Shown: positions 1 to 7,671, counted from the first letter of the stretch. The stretch: 11,711 bases of DNA from CAWVWD01 sp965662365 (GCA_965662365.1 CBFIHR010000108.1:1-11711); one strand, 5' to 3'. Made by a program: numbers and translations. Notes: generated by a model not told the origin, from the letters alone.

Positions 1-61
1 AAAAAGAAAGTGTCTTTATGACGATAAGAAAGTGATTTTGTGGGTTTTTGCTGGATATAGA

Positions 62-217
62 CTACATTATATCCTTTAGTTTTTTAACTATTAAAACCTG
101 TTTTTTTTCGGATAGTCCAATATTAATTTTTAATAACCATTCACTTTCTTTTTTAGAAATGGCTTTCGCCAATCGTTTTGCACGAATAGTCAATATTTTA
201 GTTATAAAATCATCTAA
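62..217 (-). pseudogene. Possible 3' remnant of an unidentified gene
   Basis: After an in-frame TAG the minus strand is open for 51 codons and ends in TAG. The reading is lysine-rich and protein-like (it contains RAKRLAKAISKKESEW and LSEKKQVLIVKKLKDIM) but has no ATG; TTG is the only plausible start. It lies just downstream of ccoI on the same strand. It may be the tail of a decayed gene, but AT-rich DNA can give such an opening by chance. I do not recognise the family. The rest of positions 1-277 shows nothing I can name. Confidence 0.22.
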
Positions 218-277
218 CTATTTAGCTTTATTAAAAATACAAAAAATAAACGTATTTCTAATGATAAAAAGTTTCGT

Positions 278-2746
278 TTACAACTTCATTCTCCTCGCCA
301 ACAATGTCGTACTCACCATTCCAAAAACCACCACCGTAACCGAACTCAACGGCATCAAAATCGCTGCAATCACAGGTTCTAACAACCCTTGAACCGCAAA
401 GGATAAACCGATTAAATTATAAATCAACGACAAAATAAAACCGATACGAACCAACGTCATACTGCGTTTGACGTAATGGATAAATAAAGTTAATTTTGAT
501 AATTCGGTCGCATCTAAAATCGCATCACAAGCTGGCGAAAATTGGTTCAAATTTTCAGAAACGGCAATGCCGACTTCACTTTGTTTCAACGCACCAGCAT
601 CGTTTAAGCCGTCGCCTAACATCATCACTTTTTTGCCGTTTTCTTGCTCGTTTTTGATGTAGATTAATTTGTCCTCTGGTTTTTTATTAAAATGCAATTG
701 TTGAGGTGAAAATATCGAACTCAAATTCCCTCGTTCTCTATCATTATCACCGGAAAGTAAGGACAAATTAAAGCGATTTTGTAAATCAATAATCAATTTT
801 TCGATACCATTTCGGTAGGTGTTTTTAATTGTAAAATAGCCTTTTACTTGTCCATTGATTTCAATAAAAGTACCTCTCGAATTAGAAATTTCCATATTAA
901 AAATAAAACCTTCTGAACCAATTCGAACTTGATTATCATCAATTTTAGCTGAAATCCCTTGACCGATCAATTCCTTAAAATCCGTCAAACGAAGAACGAG
1001 CGGCTGTCTGTCGTTTGCCGCCTGTCCCGAAGCTTCGGTGATCCACCGTTTTACCTCCTGACTTACAGGATGCGAAGATTGATTAGTCAAAGCATAAATC
1101 AATTGATTTTCATAAGCCGTCAATTCCGTGCCCTCATAAATCAATTGATTTTTAGAAGTCGAAGTCAATGTACCAGTTTTATCAAATACGATGTCCGTGA
1201 TATTTTGCATTCGCTCAAGAACATCGGTATTTTTAATATAAAATTTATTTTTTCCTAAAATGCGTAACGCATTACCCAACGCAAACGGAATATTCAAGGC
1301 AATCGCGCACGGACAAGCGATAATCAAAACAGCGGTGAAAGCGTTCATTGCCAACGACGAATCATTGATTAACCAATAAATTCCAGTTGCAAAAGCAATG
1401 ACTAAAATAGCAATGGTGAAGATTCTACCGATTTTATCGATCATTAAATTAAACTCAGTTGCTGGTTTGGTGAAGGCTTCGTCATTCCATAATTGCGTTA
1501 AATAACTTTGCGACACTTTTTTAGTCAAAGTGACTTCGATAGCTTCTCCGATTTGTCGGCCACCGGCGTAAATTGTTTCCCCGATTTTTTTACGAATTGG
1601 CTCGGCTTCGCCAGTGACAAAACTGTAATCAATATTTGCTCGACCTTTGATTAACATGGCATCAGAGGGGATTAATTCTTGATTTTTAACAATAATCGTA
1701 TCGCCTTTTTCTAATTTTGTTAAAGCAATTGTTTCGGTTTTTCCGTCTGTTCGGCGAGTTGCCGAAATCGGAAAGTAAGATTTATAATCTCGTTCAAAGG
1801 TAATCGTGTCATAGGTTTTGCGTTGAAACCATTTGCCAATCAATAGGAAAAAGACCAAACCAGCCATCGAATCCAAATAACCAGCGCCAGTTTGCGACAA
1901 TATTTCAAAAATACTTCTTAAAAATAAAACAGAAATTCCCAACGCAATCGGAATATCAATATTTGGTCGTTTTTGTTTTAAACTTAGCCAAGCAGATTGA
2001 TAATATTCAGTGGCAGAATACAACAAAACTGGCAATGCTAAAGCGATATTTAGATAACTAAAAAACCGAGCGAAATCACCGTCAAATGTTTTATTCAAAC
2101 CCAAATATTCTGGAAATGACAACAGCATAATGTTGCCAAAAGCAAAACCAGCAATCCCTAATTTATAAAAGAAAGTTTTGTCAACTTTGGAGCGTTTTGG
2201 GTCTTCGTCGTCTAAATCTTTTAGGTTGATTTCGGGAGCATAACCGATTGAAGCCAATAATCGGACAACTTCACGAAGTGTTGTTTCTGATTTTCGGTAA
2301 GTAGTATAAGCTTCTTTTTTTAGGAAATTGACCTTGCTTTGAGCAATGCCAGGATGAAGTTTGTACAAGTTTTCTAATAGCCAAATACAAGCAGTACAGT
2401 GTATTTGTGGCATATAAAAAGTCACTTTGACGATGGTGTCATTTTCAAAATCAATGAGTTGTTTTTGAACATCAACGTCTTCCAAAACTTCATAATCACT
2501 AACGTCTTTACCCGATTTTAAAGAAATACCTGCCTTATTACTTTCAAGGTCGTAATAAGTACACATATCATTTTCATTCAAAATCTCATAGACCATTTTA
2601 CAGCCATCACAGCAGAAGATTTTTTCTTCGATGTGAATATCTTGATGATCGCAATCTTCGCCGCAGTGATAACAAGTAGTTTTGGTGGTTGTATTGTTAT
2701 TTTTTGCCCCAAAATCTTTGGGGTCAATGGAGGTTGTGGTAAGCAT
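278..2746 (-). CDS. ccoI: CcoI/FixI-type copper-translocating P1B-ATPase
   Basis: This is a membrane P-type ATPase predicted to move Cu(I) across the inner membrane for assembly of the CuB centre of cbb3 cytochrome oxidase. The cysteine-rich N-terminal domain shows CYHC (25-28) and CCDGCK (45-50), the arrangement of the CcoI/FixI subfamily. A heavy-metal domain with CTAC follows (117-120). Core motifs are TGEAEP (378-383), the membrane copper site CPC (478-480), the phosphorylation motif DKTGT (D522), the HP motif (559-560) and GDGLND (711-716). Eight membrane helices are visible, the last carrying MPLSSVTVV. At 822 residues it is complete and slightly long, partly because of a GC-rich insert near residues 571-586. 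The ATG at 2746 has no Shine-Dalgarno sequence, which is common in Bacteroidota. The gene is divergent from ccoS and about 8.7 kb from it, whereas flavobacterial ccoI is normally directly upstream of ccoS-ccoN. Function is inferred from family motifs. Confidence 0.95.
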   Translation of the reverse strand: MLTTTSIDPKDFGAKNNNTTTKTTCYHCGEDCDHQDIHIEEKIFCCDGCKMVYEILNENDMCTYYDLESNKAGISLKSGKDVSDYEVLEDVDVQKQLIDFENDTIVKVTFYMPQIHCTACIWLLENLYKLHPGIAQSKVNFLKKEAYTTYRKSETTLREVVRLLASIGYAPEINLKDLDDEDPKRSKVDKTFFYKLGIAGFAFGNIMLLSFPEYLGLNKTFDGDFARFFSYLNIALALPVLLYSATEYYQSAWLSLKQKRPNIDIPIALGISVLFLRSIFEILSQTGAGYLDSMAGLVFFLLIGKWFQRKTYDTITFERDYKSYFPISATRRTDGKTETIALTKLEKGDTIIVKNQELIPSDAMLIKGRANIDYSFVTGEAEPIRKKIGETIYAGGRQIGEAIEVTLTKKVSQSYLTQLWNDEAFTKPATEFNLMIDKIGRIFTIAILVIAFATGIYWLINDSSLAMNAFTAVLIIACPCAIALNIPFALGNALRILGKNKFYIKNTDVLERMQNITDIVFDKTGTLTSTSKNQLIYEGTELTAYENQLIYALTNQSSHPVSQEVKRWITEASGQAANDRQPLVLRLTDFKELIGQGISAKIDDNQVRIGSEGFIFNMEISNSRGTFIEINGQVKGYFTIKNTYRNGIEKLIIDLQNRFNLSLLSGDNDRERGNLSSIFSPQQLHFNKKPEDKLIYIKNEQENGKKVMMLGDGLNDAGALKQSEVGIAVSENLNQFSPACDAILDATELSKLTLFIHYVKRSMTLVRIGFILSLIYNLIGLSFAVQGLLEPVIAAILMPLSSVTVVVFGMVSTTLLARRMKL
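986..1038. repeat. GC-rich palindromic insert inside ccoI
   Basis: About 60% of these 53 bases are G or C, in an AT-rich gene. The segment begins with the inverted repeat CAAACGA/TCGTTTG (986-992 and 1011-1017) and ends with the perfect 12-bp palindrome CCGAAGCTTCGG (1027-1038). It stays in frame and encodes roughly GQAANDRQPLVLR, in the nucleotide-binding domain between the HP motif and the following beta strands. As far as I recall, related proteins have a short loop here. It resembles a dispersed palindromic element captured in a coding region. The exact ends of the insert are estimates. Confidence 0.5.
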
Positions 2747-2790
2747 TGGTTGTTATTTCGTTTTATTGGCTTGTCATCATGTAGAAAAAG

Positions 2791-2823
2791 AGGCAGTTGT
2801 ATCATAGAAAGAAACAACTGCCT
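2791..2823 (-). terminator. Rho-independent terminator upstream of ccoI
   Basis: A perfect 10-bp inverted repeat (AGGCAGTTGT / ACAACTGCCT) encloses a 13-nt loop. Read on the minus strand the stem is followed by CTTTTTC. It sits between the conserved hypothetical gene that ends at 2927 and the ccoI start at 2746. It therefore probably ends the upstream transcript and leaves ccoI to its own promoter within about 45 bp, where I found no clear box. Confidence 0.7.
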
Positions 2824-2926
2824 ACAAATACCCCATTGTATAACAACCCAATAAAACACTATCTTTAATGCGTGATATTCATTTTAGATATTTGATTTTA
2901 AAAATCTCCTATCTTACATCTCGCAT

Positions 2927-3283
2927 CTAATTTCTAAACTCTGCTCCTCTACGATTTTGGTCTGTCAATGTCCAATCGTCAGTAGAAGTTGTCTGTAACC
3001 AAAGACCGTTAGAATCTCTAAATACTTGAGCATTTAAGCCATACATTTCAGCAAAATTTTGCTCTAATGTAGCAACTTTCAAATGTCCGTTGATACTTAA
3101 ATCACCTTCTGTGTGAATTGACCTCACTGCTCCGATTGTTTGATTGACATCAATCAAAGATTTTACTTGTGAGCCTTCTCCTACTTCATGCGCTTTATTA
3201 TAAAATTCTAACTTCAAATAAGGAAATTTAGAATTAAATTCCGCCTGAATACTCTTTATCGTTCTGTCGTCTGAAATTTTCAT
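2927..3283 (-). CDS. Conserved Bacteroidota protein of unknown function
   Basis: A small soluble protein of 118 residues starting MKISDDRTIK, with no signal peptide or membrane helix. Recognisable stretches are FPYLKLEFYNK (20-30), a central glycine-containing segment, and a C-terminal TTSTDDWTLTDQNRRG (98-113). From memory this TDDWTL-type ending occurs in a conserved but uncharacterised family of flavobacteria; no function is known to me. The frame is open back to 3349, but the ATG at 3283 is preferred. It is preceded by AAGGGAAAC, and a perfect TAnnTTTG -7 box (3306-3313) lies in the extra upstream part, so a longer protein would start before its own promoter. A terminator follows at 2791-2823, so it is probably transcribed alone. 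Confidence 0.8.
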   Translation of the reverse strand: MKISDDRTIKSIQAEFNSKFPYLKLEFYNKAHEVGEGSQVKSLIDVNQTIGAVRSIHTEGDLSINGHLKVATLEQNFAEMYGLNAQVFRDSNGLWLQTTSTDDWTLTDQNRRGAEFRN

Positions 3284-3305
3284 GTTTCCCTTTTTTGTTA
3301 CGATA

Positions 3306-3313
3306 CAAAGGTA
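3306..3313 (-). promoter_or_regulatory. Bacteroidota -7 box (TACCTTTG)
   Basis: On the minus strand TACCTTTG matches TAnnTTTG exactly. It lies 22 nt from the chosen ATG, which leaves a short leader. I see no good -33 TTG at the usual 17-23 nt spacing, so the call rests on the -7 element and its position. Confidence 0.45.
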
Positions 3314-3424
3314 AGGGCGTACAAATGCCATTGTTATGATGGTCGTCAATACGAAAAATGATAATTATCAATGATTTTAGAAATGAAAAAGCGGCACAAC
3401 AGCAACTTTTTAATACACGTTTCT

Positions 3425-4282
3425 TCACTTGTCGTATTGATGTAATTCCAATGTTTCAATCAAAGTGATGAGTTTGTCAGCATAGCCTTTATCGGTAGCA
3501 TAACCAGCTTTGCTCAAGCCTTTTGCCCATGCTTTATAATCTGTTGATGGCAAATCTAATAAGTGTTTGTAACGAGGTTTTTGTAAAAACAAACTATGCG
3601 ATCGATAGCTTTCCCATGCATTTTTGTAAATACGGAAAAAATCTTTGTGAGAATCATCCGTGTAATTTTTACAATGTCCTTTTGCACAAGTGCGAGAGAA
3701 ACATTTGATTCCAAAGTGATTGTTATTTTGTTTCGCCAGGCGAGAATGTCCGGCATCACTTTCCAAAAGTCCTTGAGCCAATGTGATACTTGAAGGAATT
3801 CCGTACAAATTTTGCTCAATTTTCGCAATCGGAACATAACGACTTACATAAGCTCGTACAATTGCGTTCTTTTTCGCTACGATTTCAGGCGAAATGTTGT
3901 GTCGCTTTGCGTAAGCTGGATTCATTACAAAGGCAATGTTTGAAAAATCATTTGCTTGATTATCGTTCGTTTGTTCCGGAATATTTGGAGTTGACTTGTT
4001 AGGCGGACTTTCGTCCTGAGTACGTTGTTTTGAAGCCTTTAAATTATCTAAAGTTAATGTTGTTTGTACTACTTTCGGAGGACTATCAGGTTGTTGATTT
4101 TCAATGGTTGTCGTAAGTGTTTCCCCAACGCTGATTTGAAAGCTGATATTTTTTGAAAAAATCAACCAAACTCCAACGCCTAAAGCAGCCCATTTAAACC
4201 AACTTGTACGCACTATATAGTTAGTTTTACAAACCATTTTGTGCATTGTTGTATTGACCAAGTGTTTTGTTTTTGTCATCAT
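3425..4282 (-). CDS. Membrane-anchored glucosaminidase (GH73, FlgJ/LytG-like)
   Basis: Predicted peptidoglycan hydrolase that cleaves the glycan chain at N-acetylglucosamine, used in cell-wall turnover or daughter-cell separation. The order is a short cytoplasmic N-terminus, one membrane helix (about 30-43), a Pro/Thr/Asn/Gln-rich linker (about 55-112), and a glucosaminidase domain from about 126 to the end. The domain shows ITLAQGLLESDAGHS with the probable catalytic Glu174, then NNHFGIKC (187-194), FRIYKNAWESYRSHS (216-230) and GYATDKGYADKLI (260-272), all GH73 hallmarks. There is no LysM repeat; many Bacteroidota homologues have one. The first of two adjacent ATG codons is chosen because an unusually strong Shine-Dalgarno lies 8 nt upstream. 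The linker and single helix suggest a periplasmic enzyme tethered to the inner membrane. Confidence 0.92.
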   Translation of the reverse strand: MMTKTKHLVNTTMHKMVCKTNYIVRTSWFKWAALGVGVWLIFSKNISFQISVGETLTTTIENQQPDSPPKVVQTTLTLDNLKASKQRTQDESPPNKSTPNIPEQTNDNQANDFSNIAFVMNPAYAKRHNISPEIVAKKNAIVRAYVSRYVPIAKIEQNLYGIPSSITLAQGLLESDAGHSRLAKQNNNHFGIKCFSRTCAKGHCKNYTDDSHKDFFRIYKNAWESYRSHSLFLQKPRYKHLLDLPSTDYKAWAKGLSKAGYATDKGYADKLITLIETLELHQYDK

Positions 4283-4698
4283 TTTGATTATCCTCCGAAA
4301 TTTAATAATTAATAAATTGCCCCGAATGACGAAGAGTATTAAAATTAGTCCCTAATAGTTGTAACCTTAGAATAAAACTCCTTAATTTCGTATGTAATAT
4401 ATTAATAATCAATGCTTTAAATTGAAAATTATTTAATTTTTAATATAGGTATTCCTATTCAACGAAATTTTATATATTATAAATTATAGTTACATTAACT
4501 TATTTTAGACACAATTTGTTTCAAATTCTATTTACATTTTTTACATAAAATATAAACAAAAAATGATTAGTTTATTAACATTTTTTTGGAGCTTTTTCTA
4601 ATAGATAAAGAACTTATAAACAAACCTTCAACAGAAAAACTTGAGGTAGTAATGAGGAAAGGAAAATTAGGAAAGTTTGATATAAGATTTAGGATATT
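4283..4698. other. AT-rich intergenic stretch
   Basis: This 416-bp gap lies between menE and the glucosaminidase gene. Apart from the ribosome binding site at 4291-4297 I see no RNA gene or clear terminator. TAATTTTA, a one-mismatch -7 box, occurs on the minus strand about 60 nt before the glucosaminidase start, but without a -33 TTG. A plus-strand frame is open from 4571 to 4732 and includes an ATG, but it runs into the 3' end of menE and I do not treat it as a gene. Confidence 0.5.
4291..4297 (-). promoter_or_regulatory. Strong ribosome binding site for the glucosaminidase
   Basis: CGGAGGA, read on the minus strand, lies 8 nt before the ATG at 4282. Such a strong site is exceptional in this window, where most genes have none. 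It fixes the start and suggests efficient translation. Confidence 0.7.
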
Positions 4699-5748
4699 TT
4701 ATTCAGGGGATTTTAAAGTTTGCTTTCGCTGAATTTTACCAGTTTCTGTCCTTTTGAATTGTGGCAAAACATAAATCTCTTTTGGTATTTCAAATTTTGA
4801 TAAAACGGTTTTGAATTGTTGTTTTAATAAATCGGTATCAATTTTTCCCTCATTTTCTATTACTAAAATGACTTTGCTGCCCAGTTTTTCATCATTTTCA
4901 GAAGCAATAAAAAAATCATCTTGTATAAATGCCTCTATTTTTTGCTCAATTTGCTCGGGATTGACTTTGATGCCGCCGGTATTAATAACATTATCGAATC
5001 GTCCCAACCATTCAAAACTCGACTTGGAGTATAACTTTATAATATCATTGGTAATGATTTGATTTTCAGATAAATATGGTGCATCAATAATCAGACAGTC
5101 ACGCTTATCTTTAGAAAATTGGACATTTTTTAAGGCTTGATAAACGTTTGATTTTTGTTCGCCATTAAGTGTTTTTATGGCAACGTGTGTAATGGTTTCT
5201 GTCATTCCATAAGTTGCAAAACATTGATTTTTAACAGTTTGTAGTTTATTTAACAAGACCGAATCGACAACACCGCCACCAATAATCATTTTTTCAATAT
5301 TTTCAAATCGACTTCGATGATTTTTTAAGGAATTAAGAACCTGCAGCGGAATCATCGCCCCAAATTGAAAACCCTCATTTTCTACACTTTCCAACGGATT
5401 GCCAGTCGGTTCGACCGAATATAAATTCAACCCTAAAACCATTGCTCTAACAACCATCATTTTCCCTGCGATATAATCACAAGGCAAACACAACAAGGCT
5501 TTATCATTTGGTTTTAAATCGAAGAAATCACCAGTTGCTTTCGCACTTGCAATCATTCGCTTTTTTTCTAATTGGATGATTTTTGGTGTTCCTGTTGAGC
5601 CGGAAGTTTTGACTTCTACGTAGTTGTTTTCGTCAAGCCAAGTTTTGATGAAGTTGTAAAAGGATTGTTGCCAAGTTGTTTGGTCGTTTTTTTGACTTAA
5701 AGCCAATAATTCTGATTTTGAATATTTTCGCTTGTTTAAAGTGAGCAT
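4699..5748 (-). CDS. menE: O-succinylbenzoate-CoA ligase (MenE), complete copy
   Basis: An acyl-adenylating enzyme of menaquinone synthesis: it activates o-succinylbenzoate with ATP and forms the CoA thioester used by MenB. ANL-family motifs are in order: phosphate loop TSGSTGTPK (48-56), YGMTETITH (180-188), WLGRFDNVINTGG (247-259) and a C-terminal TGKIQRK with the catalytic Lys338. At 349 residues it is shorter than MenE of E. coli or Bacillus but fits the compact Bacteroidota form. A strong terminator ends only about 35 bp upstream, so this copy seems cut off from any operon and may depend on read-through or a promoter in that small gap. A diverged copy of its first third lies 1.8 kb upstream on the same strand. 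Confidence 0.93.
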   Translation of the reverse strand: MLTLNKRKYSKSELLALSQKNDQTTWQQSFYNFIKTWLDENNYVEVKTSGSTGTPKIIQLEKKRMIASAKATGDFFDLKPNDKALLCLPCDYIAGKMMVVRAMVLGLNLYSVEPTGNPLESVENEGFQFGAMIPLQVLNSLKNHRSRFENIEKMIIGGGVVDSVLLNKLQTVKNQCFATYGMTETITHVAIKTLNGEQKSNVYQALKNVQFSKDKRDCLIIDAPYLSENQIITNDIIKLYSKSSFEWLGRFDNVINTGGIKVNPEQIEQKIEAFIQDDFFIASENDEKLGSKVILVIENEGKIDTDLLKQQFKTVLSKFEIPKEIYVLPQFKRTETGKIQRKQTLKSPE

Positions 5749-5783
5749 TTTTTATTTTTATATTTCCTCAAATATCAAAAAAA

Positions 5784-5816
5784 AAATCGGTTTAACATTA
5801 AATGCTAAACCGATTT
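5784..5816 (-). terminator. Strong intrinsic terminator after the lipoprotein gene
   Basis: A perfect 11-bp stem (AAATCGGTTTA / TAAACCGATTT) has an 11-nt loop. On the minus strand an uninterrupted run of T follows. It begins 20 bp after the lipoprotein stop and should end the lipoprotein transcript just before menE. Confidence 0.85.
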
Positions 5817-5835
5817 ATATTAAAAAAATATTCAT

Positions 5836-6624
5836 TTATTGATACTGGAATATTCCTTCCATCATAGAATAAGTCCATAATGTAAGTTCTCTGTCGTCAG
5901 TAGTTGTTTCGATTTGATAATTTCCCCTGATTAATTTTATACTCAAATTAGCATTTGGAGGAAAAAGAGATAAATCATTATTTGTAAAACTATAACTACC
6001 ATTGTCTTCTGTCAAAACTGCGTGATAAATTACTTCAGAGTGTTGATTGCTCAATTCAATATTTTCTTCAGGATAGTAAGATATTGTTATAATTACACCT
6101 AAATCATTGTTATTGTCGGTATTCCACTCTATATTTTCATCTATATTAATGGTAGGATTATTATGTTGAGAGTGACTTGTAATGTTGATTATTTTAGGAA
6201 CATACATTTCCTTTGTTGGCAATATTGAGTTTAAACTAAAAGAAACATTTGTTCCATATAAATCCATTCCTATTTTTTCTCTCAAACCATAAGTATTACC
6301 ATAATTTGGATTTGCATTCATGGACAAATTACCAATAGTCATTGTTCCAAAATTTTGAGCATCTCCACTATTATCTAAAATTATTCCTCCAACCTTGAAG
6401 CTACCGCTTTCAGGATTATCTTTTGTTGCTAATGTCCTATATGACTGAACTGATAGATAGCCACTTGTTTTTTGAGTAAGATTTTCATAATGATATAAAG
6501 CATCTGGAATAAATGATTTTTCCACTATTTGAATATTCTCATTTACTTCTTTGACAATTATATTATCCTTATTACAAGAGAATAAGGTAATAGTTGCTAA
6601 AAATAATATACTGATATTTTTCAT
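5836..6624 (-). CDS. Putative lipoprotein of unknown function
   Basis: A 262-residue exported lipoprotein. The signal peptide ends in the SPII lipobox LFSC, with the lipidated Cys17 followed by NKDN. The mature part is rich in Asn, Ser, Thr and Ile and has the alternating pattern of a beta-rich, probably surface or periplasmic protein. It has no catalytic motif or family that I recognise. The gene starts 30 bp after the broken cysteine-rich lipoprotein gene and shares its strand, so the two probably form one transcript starting near 7273-7303 and ending at the 5784-5816 hairpin. No Shine-Dalgarno is seen. The pair sits between two menE copies, which marks it as inserted material. The call as a gene is firm; the function is unknown. 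Confidence 0.78.
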   Translation of the reverse strand: MKNISILFLATITLFSCNKDNIIVKEVNENIQIVEKSFIPDALYHYENLTQKTSGYLSVQSYRTLATKDNPESGSFKVGGIILDNSGDAQNFGTMTIGNLSMNANPNYGNTYGLREKIGMDLYGTNVSFSLNSILPTKEMYVPKIINITSHSQHNNPTINIDENIEWNTDNNNDLGVIITISYYPEENIELSNQHSEVIYHAVLTEDNGSYSFTNNDLSLFPPNANLSIKLIRGNYQIETTTDDRELTLWTYSMMEGIFQYQ

Positions 6625-6654
6625 TGATTTTTTATTTTGGTGTGAATAAATTAA

Positions 6655-7232
6655 TTATTGACAGTTTGAGTAAATACTACAATCAGATTGAAGATAATTA
6701 AGTTCAACGTAAACATAGGGTTCATTACCATTTAATAGAGCAACATTTCTGAATTGTTCTCTTGAATAATTACAACCACCATTTAAGTTAGTGTTGCATG
6801 TTTCACAAGACTCAGTAAATGTTACAGTTATATCCGATGGAATATTATCAGGAATAGGTATTGATTTAATACAATTATTATTTACATCTGATTGAAGCCA
6901 ACCATAACTTTAAGGGTAACCTGCACAATCTGCTTCTACTCTTATTGTACAATAATACTCAGTTGGAGCTGGTGGCGAAACACCAATACTTAATGGATTT
7001 ATACCGGCTGCTTCATTAACATTAGTAGAAGTACAAGGGTTTGAATTGCTAACTGGAATATTAAGACATAAATTTGAAGTTCTCCTTGTAGAATAAAGTT
7101 GAGTATTGAAAGCAAGTTCAAGGTCTATATTTCTTTCTACACATTCAGGTTGAGGTTCATCTACTTCACATCCTATTTGTAGTAAAATAGGGACACTTAG
7201 TAGGATAAAAGATAAAAGATAAATCTATACAT
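6655..7232 (-). pseudogene. Broken cysteine-rich lipoprotein gene (frameshift plus stop)
   Basis: Starting at the ATG at 7232, translation gives MYRFIFYLLS and then a stop. One more copy of the heptamer ATCTTTT, present twice at this point, restores the frame exactly. It yields a signal peptide running into FILLSVPILLQIGC, whose LQIGC is a lipobox, and the restored gene would be 585 nt (194 codons plus stop). A second lesion, an in-frame TAA at 6910-6912 (between GYP and SYGW), interrupts the downstream frame, which otherwise stays open to the TAA at 6655. The mature protein would contain more than ten cysteines, suggesting disulfide bonds in an exported protein. No family is recognised. It is probably the first gene of a two-gene lipoprotein cassette. 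Confidence 0.8.
7204..7224. repeat. Heptanucleotide repeat in a signal-peptide coding region
   Basis: The plus strand reads GATAAAA GATAAAA GATAAAT, two perfect copies and one imperfect one. It lies in the signal-peptide codons of the broken lipoprotein gene. Because 7 is not a multiple of 3, gain or loss of one unit switches the frame: three perfect units would open it and two close it. Confidence 0.6.
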
Positions 7233-7264
7233 TTTTTAATAATTAAAAAAGTGAAAAAATAATT

Positions 7265-7591
7265 TTACAATGTAAAGATAATTTTTTTTTGTTTTAAAAT
7301 CAAGTTATTATTAATAATATATTTCAATAAATACAGCAATACTTTATTTTTCCGTTGTAAATGGAAAAAATCGCCAGTTGCTTTCGCACTCGCCATCATT
7401 CGCTTTTTTTCTAATCGAATAATTTTTGGTGTTCCTGTTGAGCCGGAAGTTTTGACTTCTACGTAGTCGTTTTCATCTAACCAGTTTTTGATAAAATTCC
7501 AAAGAGATGCTTCCCAAGCGGTTTTAGGTGATTTTTGGGCTTGAGTTTGTAGTTCTTGTCGAGTGAGTTGTTGATTATTGAGTGTGAGCAT
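7265..7591 (-). pseudogene. menE: Truncated, diverged 5' copy of menE
   Basis: The 108-codon frame matches complete MenE without gaps over its first 80 residues (54 identical), including the phosphate loop TSGSTGTPK. Similarity is uneven: 12 of 30 for residues 1-30 but 41 of 46 for residues 31-76. Traces continue to about residue 92 (LLYLLKYI against LLCLPCDYI), with one residue lost, and then give way to Asn/Lys/Ile-rich sequence that overlaps the lipoprotein cassette promoter. The adenylation, hinge and catalytic-lysine motifs are absent, so it cannot be a working ligase. The uneven divergence suggests a menE from a related strain rather than a recent tandem duplication. It may still be translated as a short peptide. 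Confidence 0.88.
7273..7303 (-). promoter_or_regulatory. Bacteroidota-type promoter of the lipoprotein cassette
   Basis: On the minus strand TTG (7301-7303) is followed after 20 nt by TATCTTTA (7273-7280), one mismatch from TAnnTTTG and within the usual spacing. The leader to the ATG at 7232 is about 35 nt. The promoter lies within the degenerate tail of the truncated menE, at the junction of cassette and menE sequence, so the cassette probably brought its own promoter. Confidence 0.5.
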
Positions 7592-7671
7592 TAGAATTTA
7601 TTTTTTATATTTTTTGAAGTCCGTTTTTTTACTTGTTTAATTTATTTGACCTCGCTGTATAAAATTAAAAA

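Noticed and set aside
959..1258. Plus-strand 99-codon frame opposite ccoI
   Set aside because: It is antisense to a well-supported ccoI coding region and has no family features; it is a shadow frame.
3284..3349. Longer N-terminus of the conserved hypothetical protein
   Set aside because: The segment contains an exact -7 promoter box, and the shorter start has a better leader and start context.
3387..3413. AAAAAG/CTTTTT pairing as a terminator of the glucosaminidase gene
   Set aside because: Only a 6-bp A-T-rich stem with a 14-nt loop; too weak to call.
4571..4732. Plus-strand open stretch with protein-like reading (contains MRKGKLGKFDIRFRIFYSGD)
   Set aside because: It overlaps the 3' end of menE on the other strand, is short, and has no start context or recognised family. 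Chance opening in AT-rich DNA is likelier.
7204..7224. CRISPR or other regular array
   Set aside because: The repeat is a short heptamer tandem inside a gene, with no spacers and no cas genes in the window.
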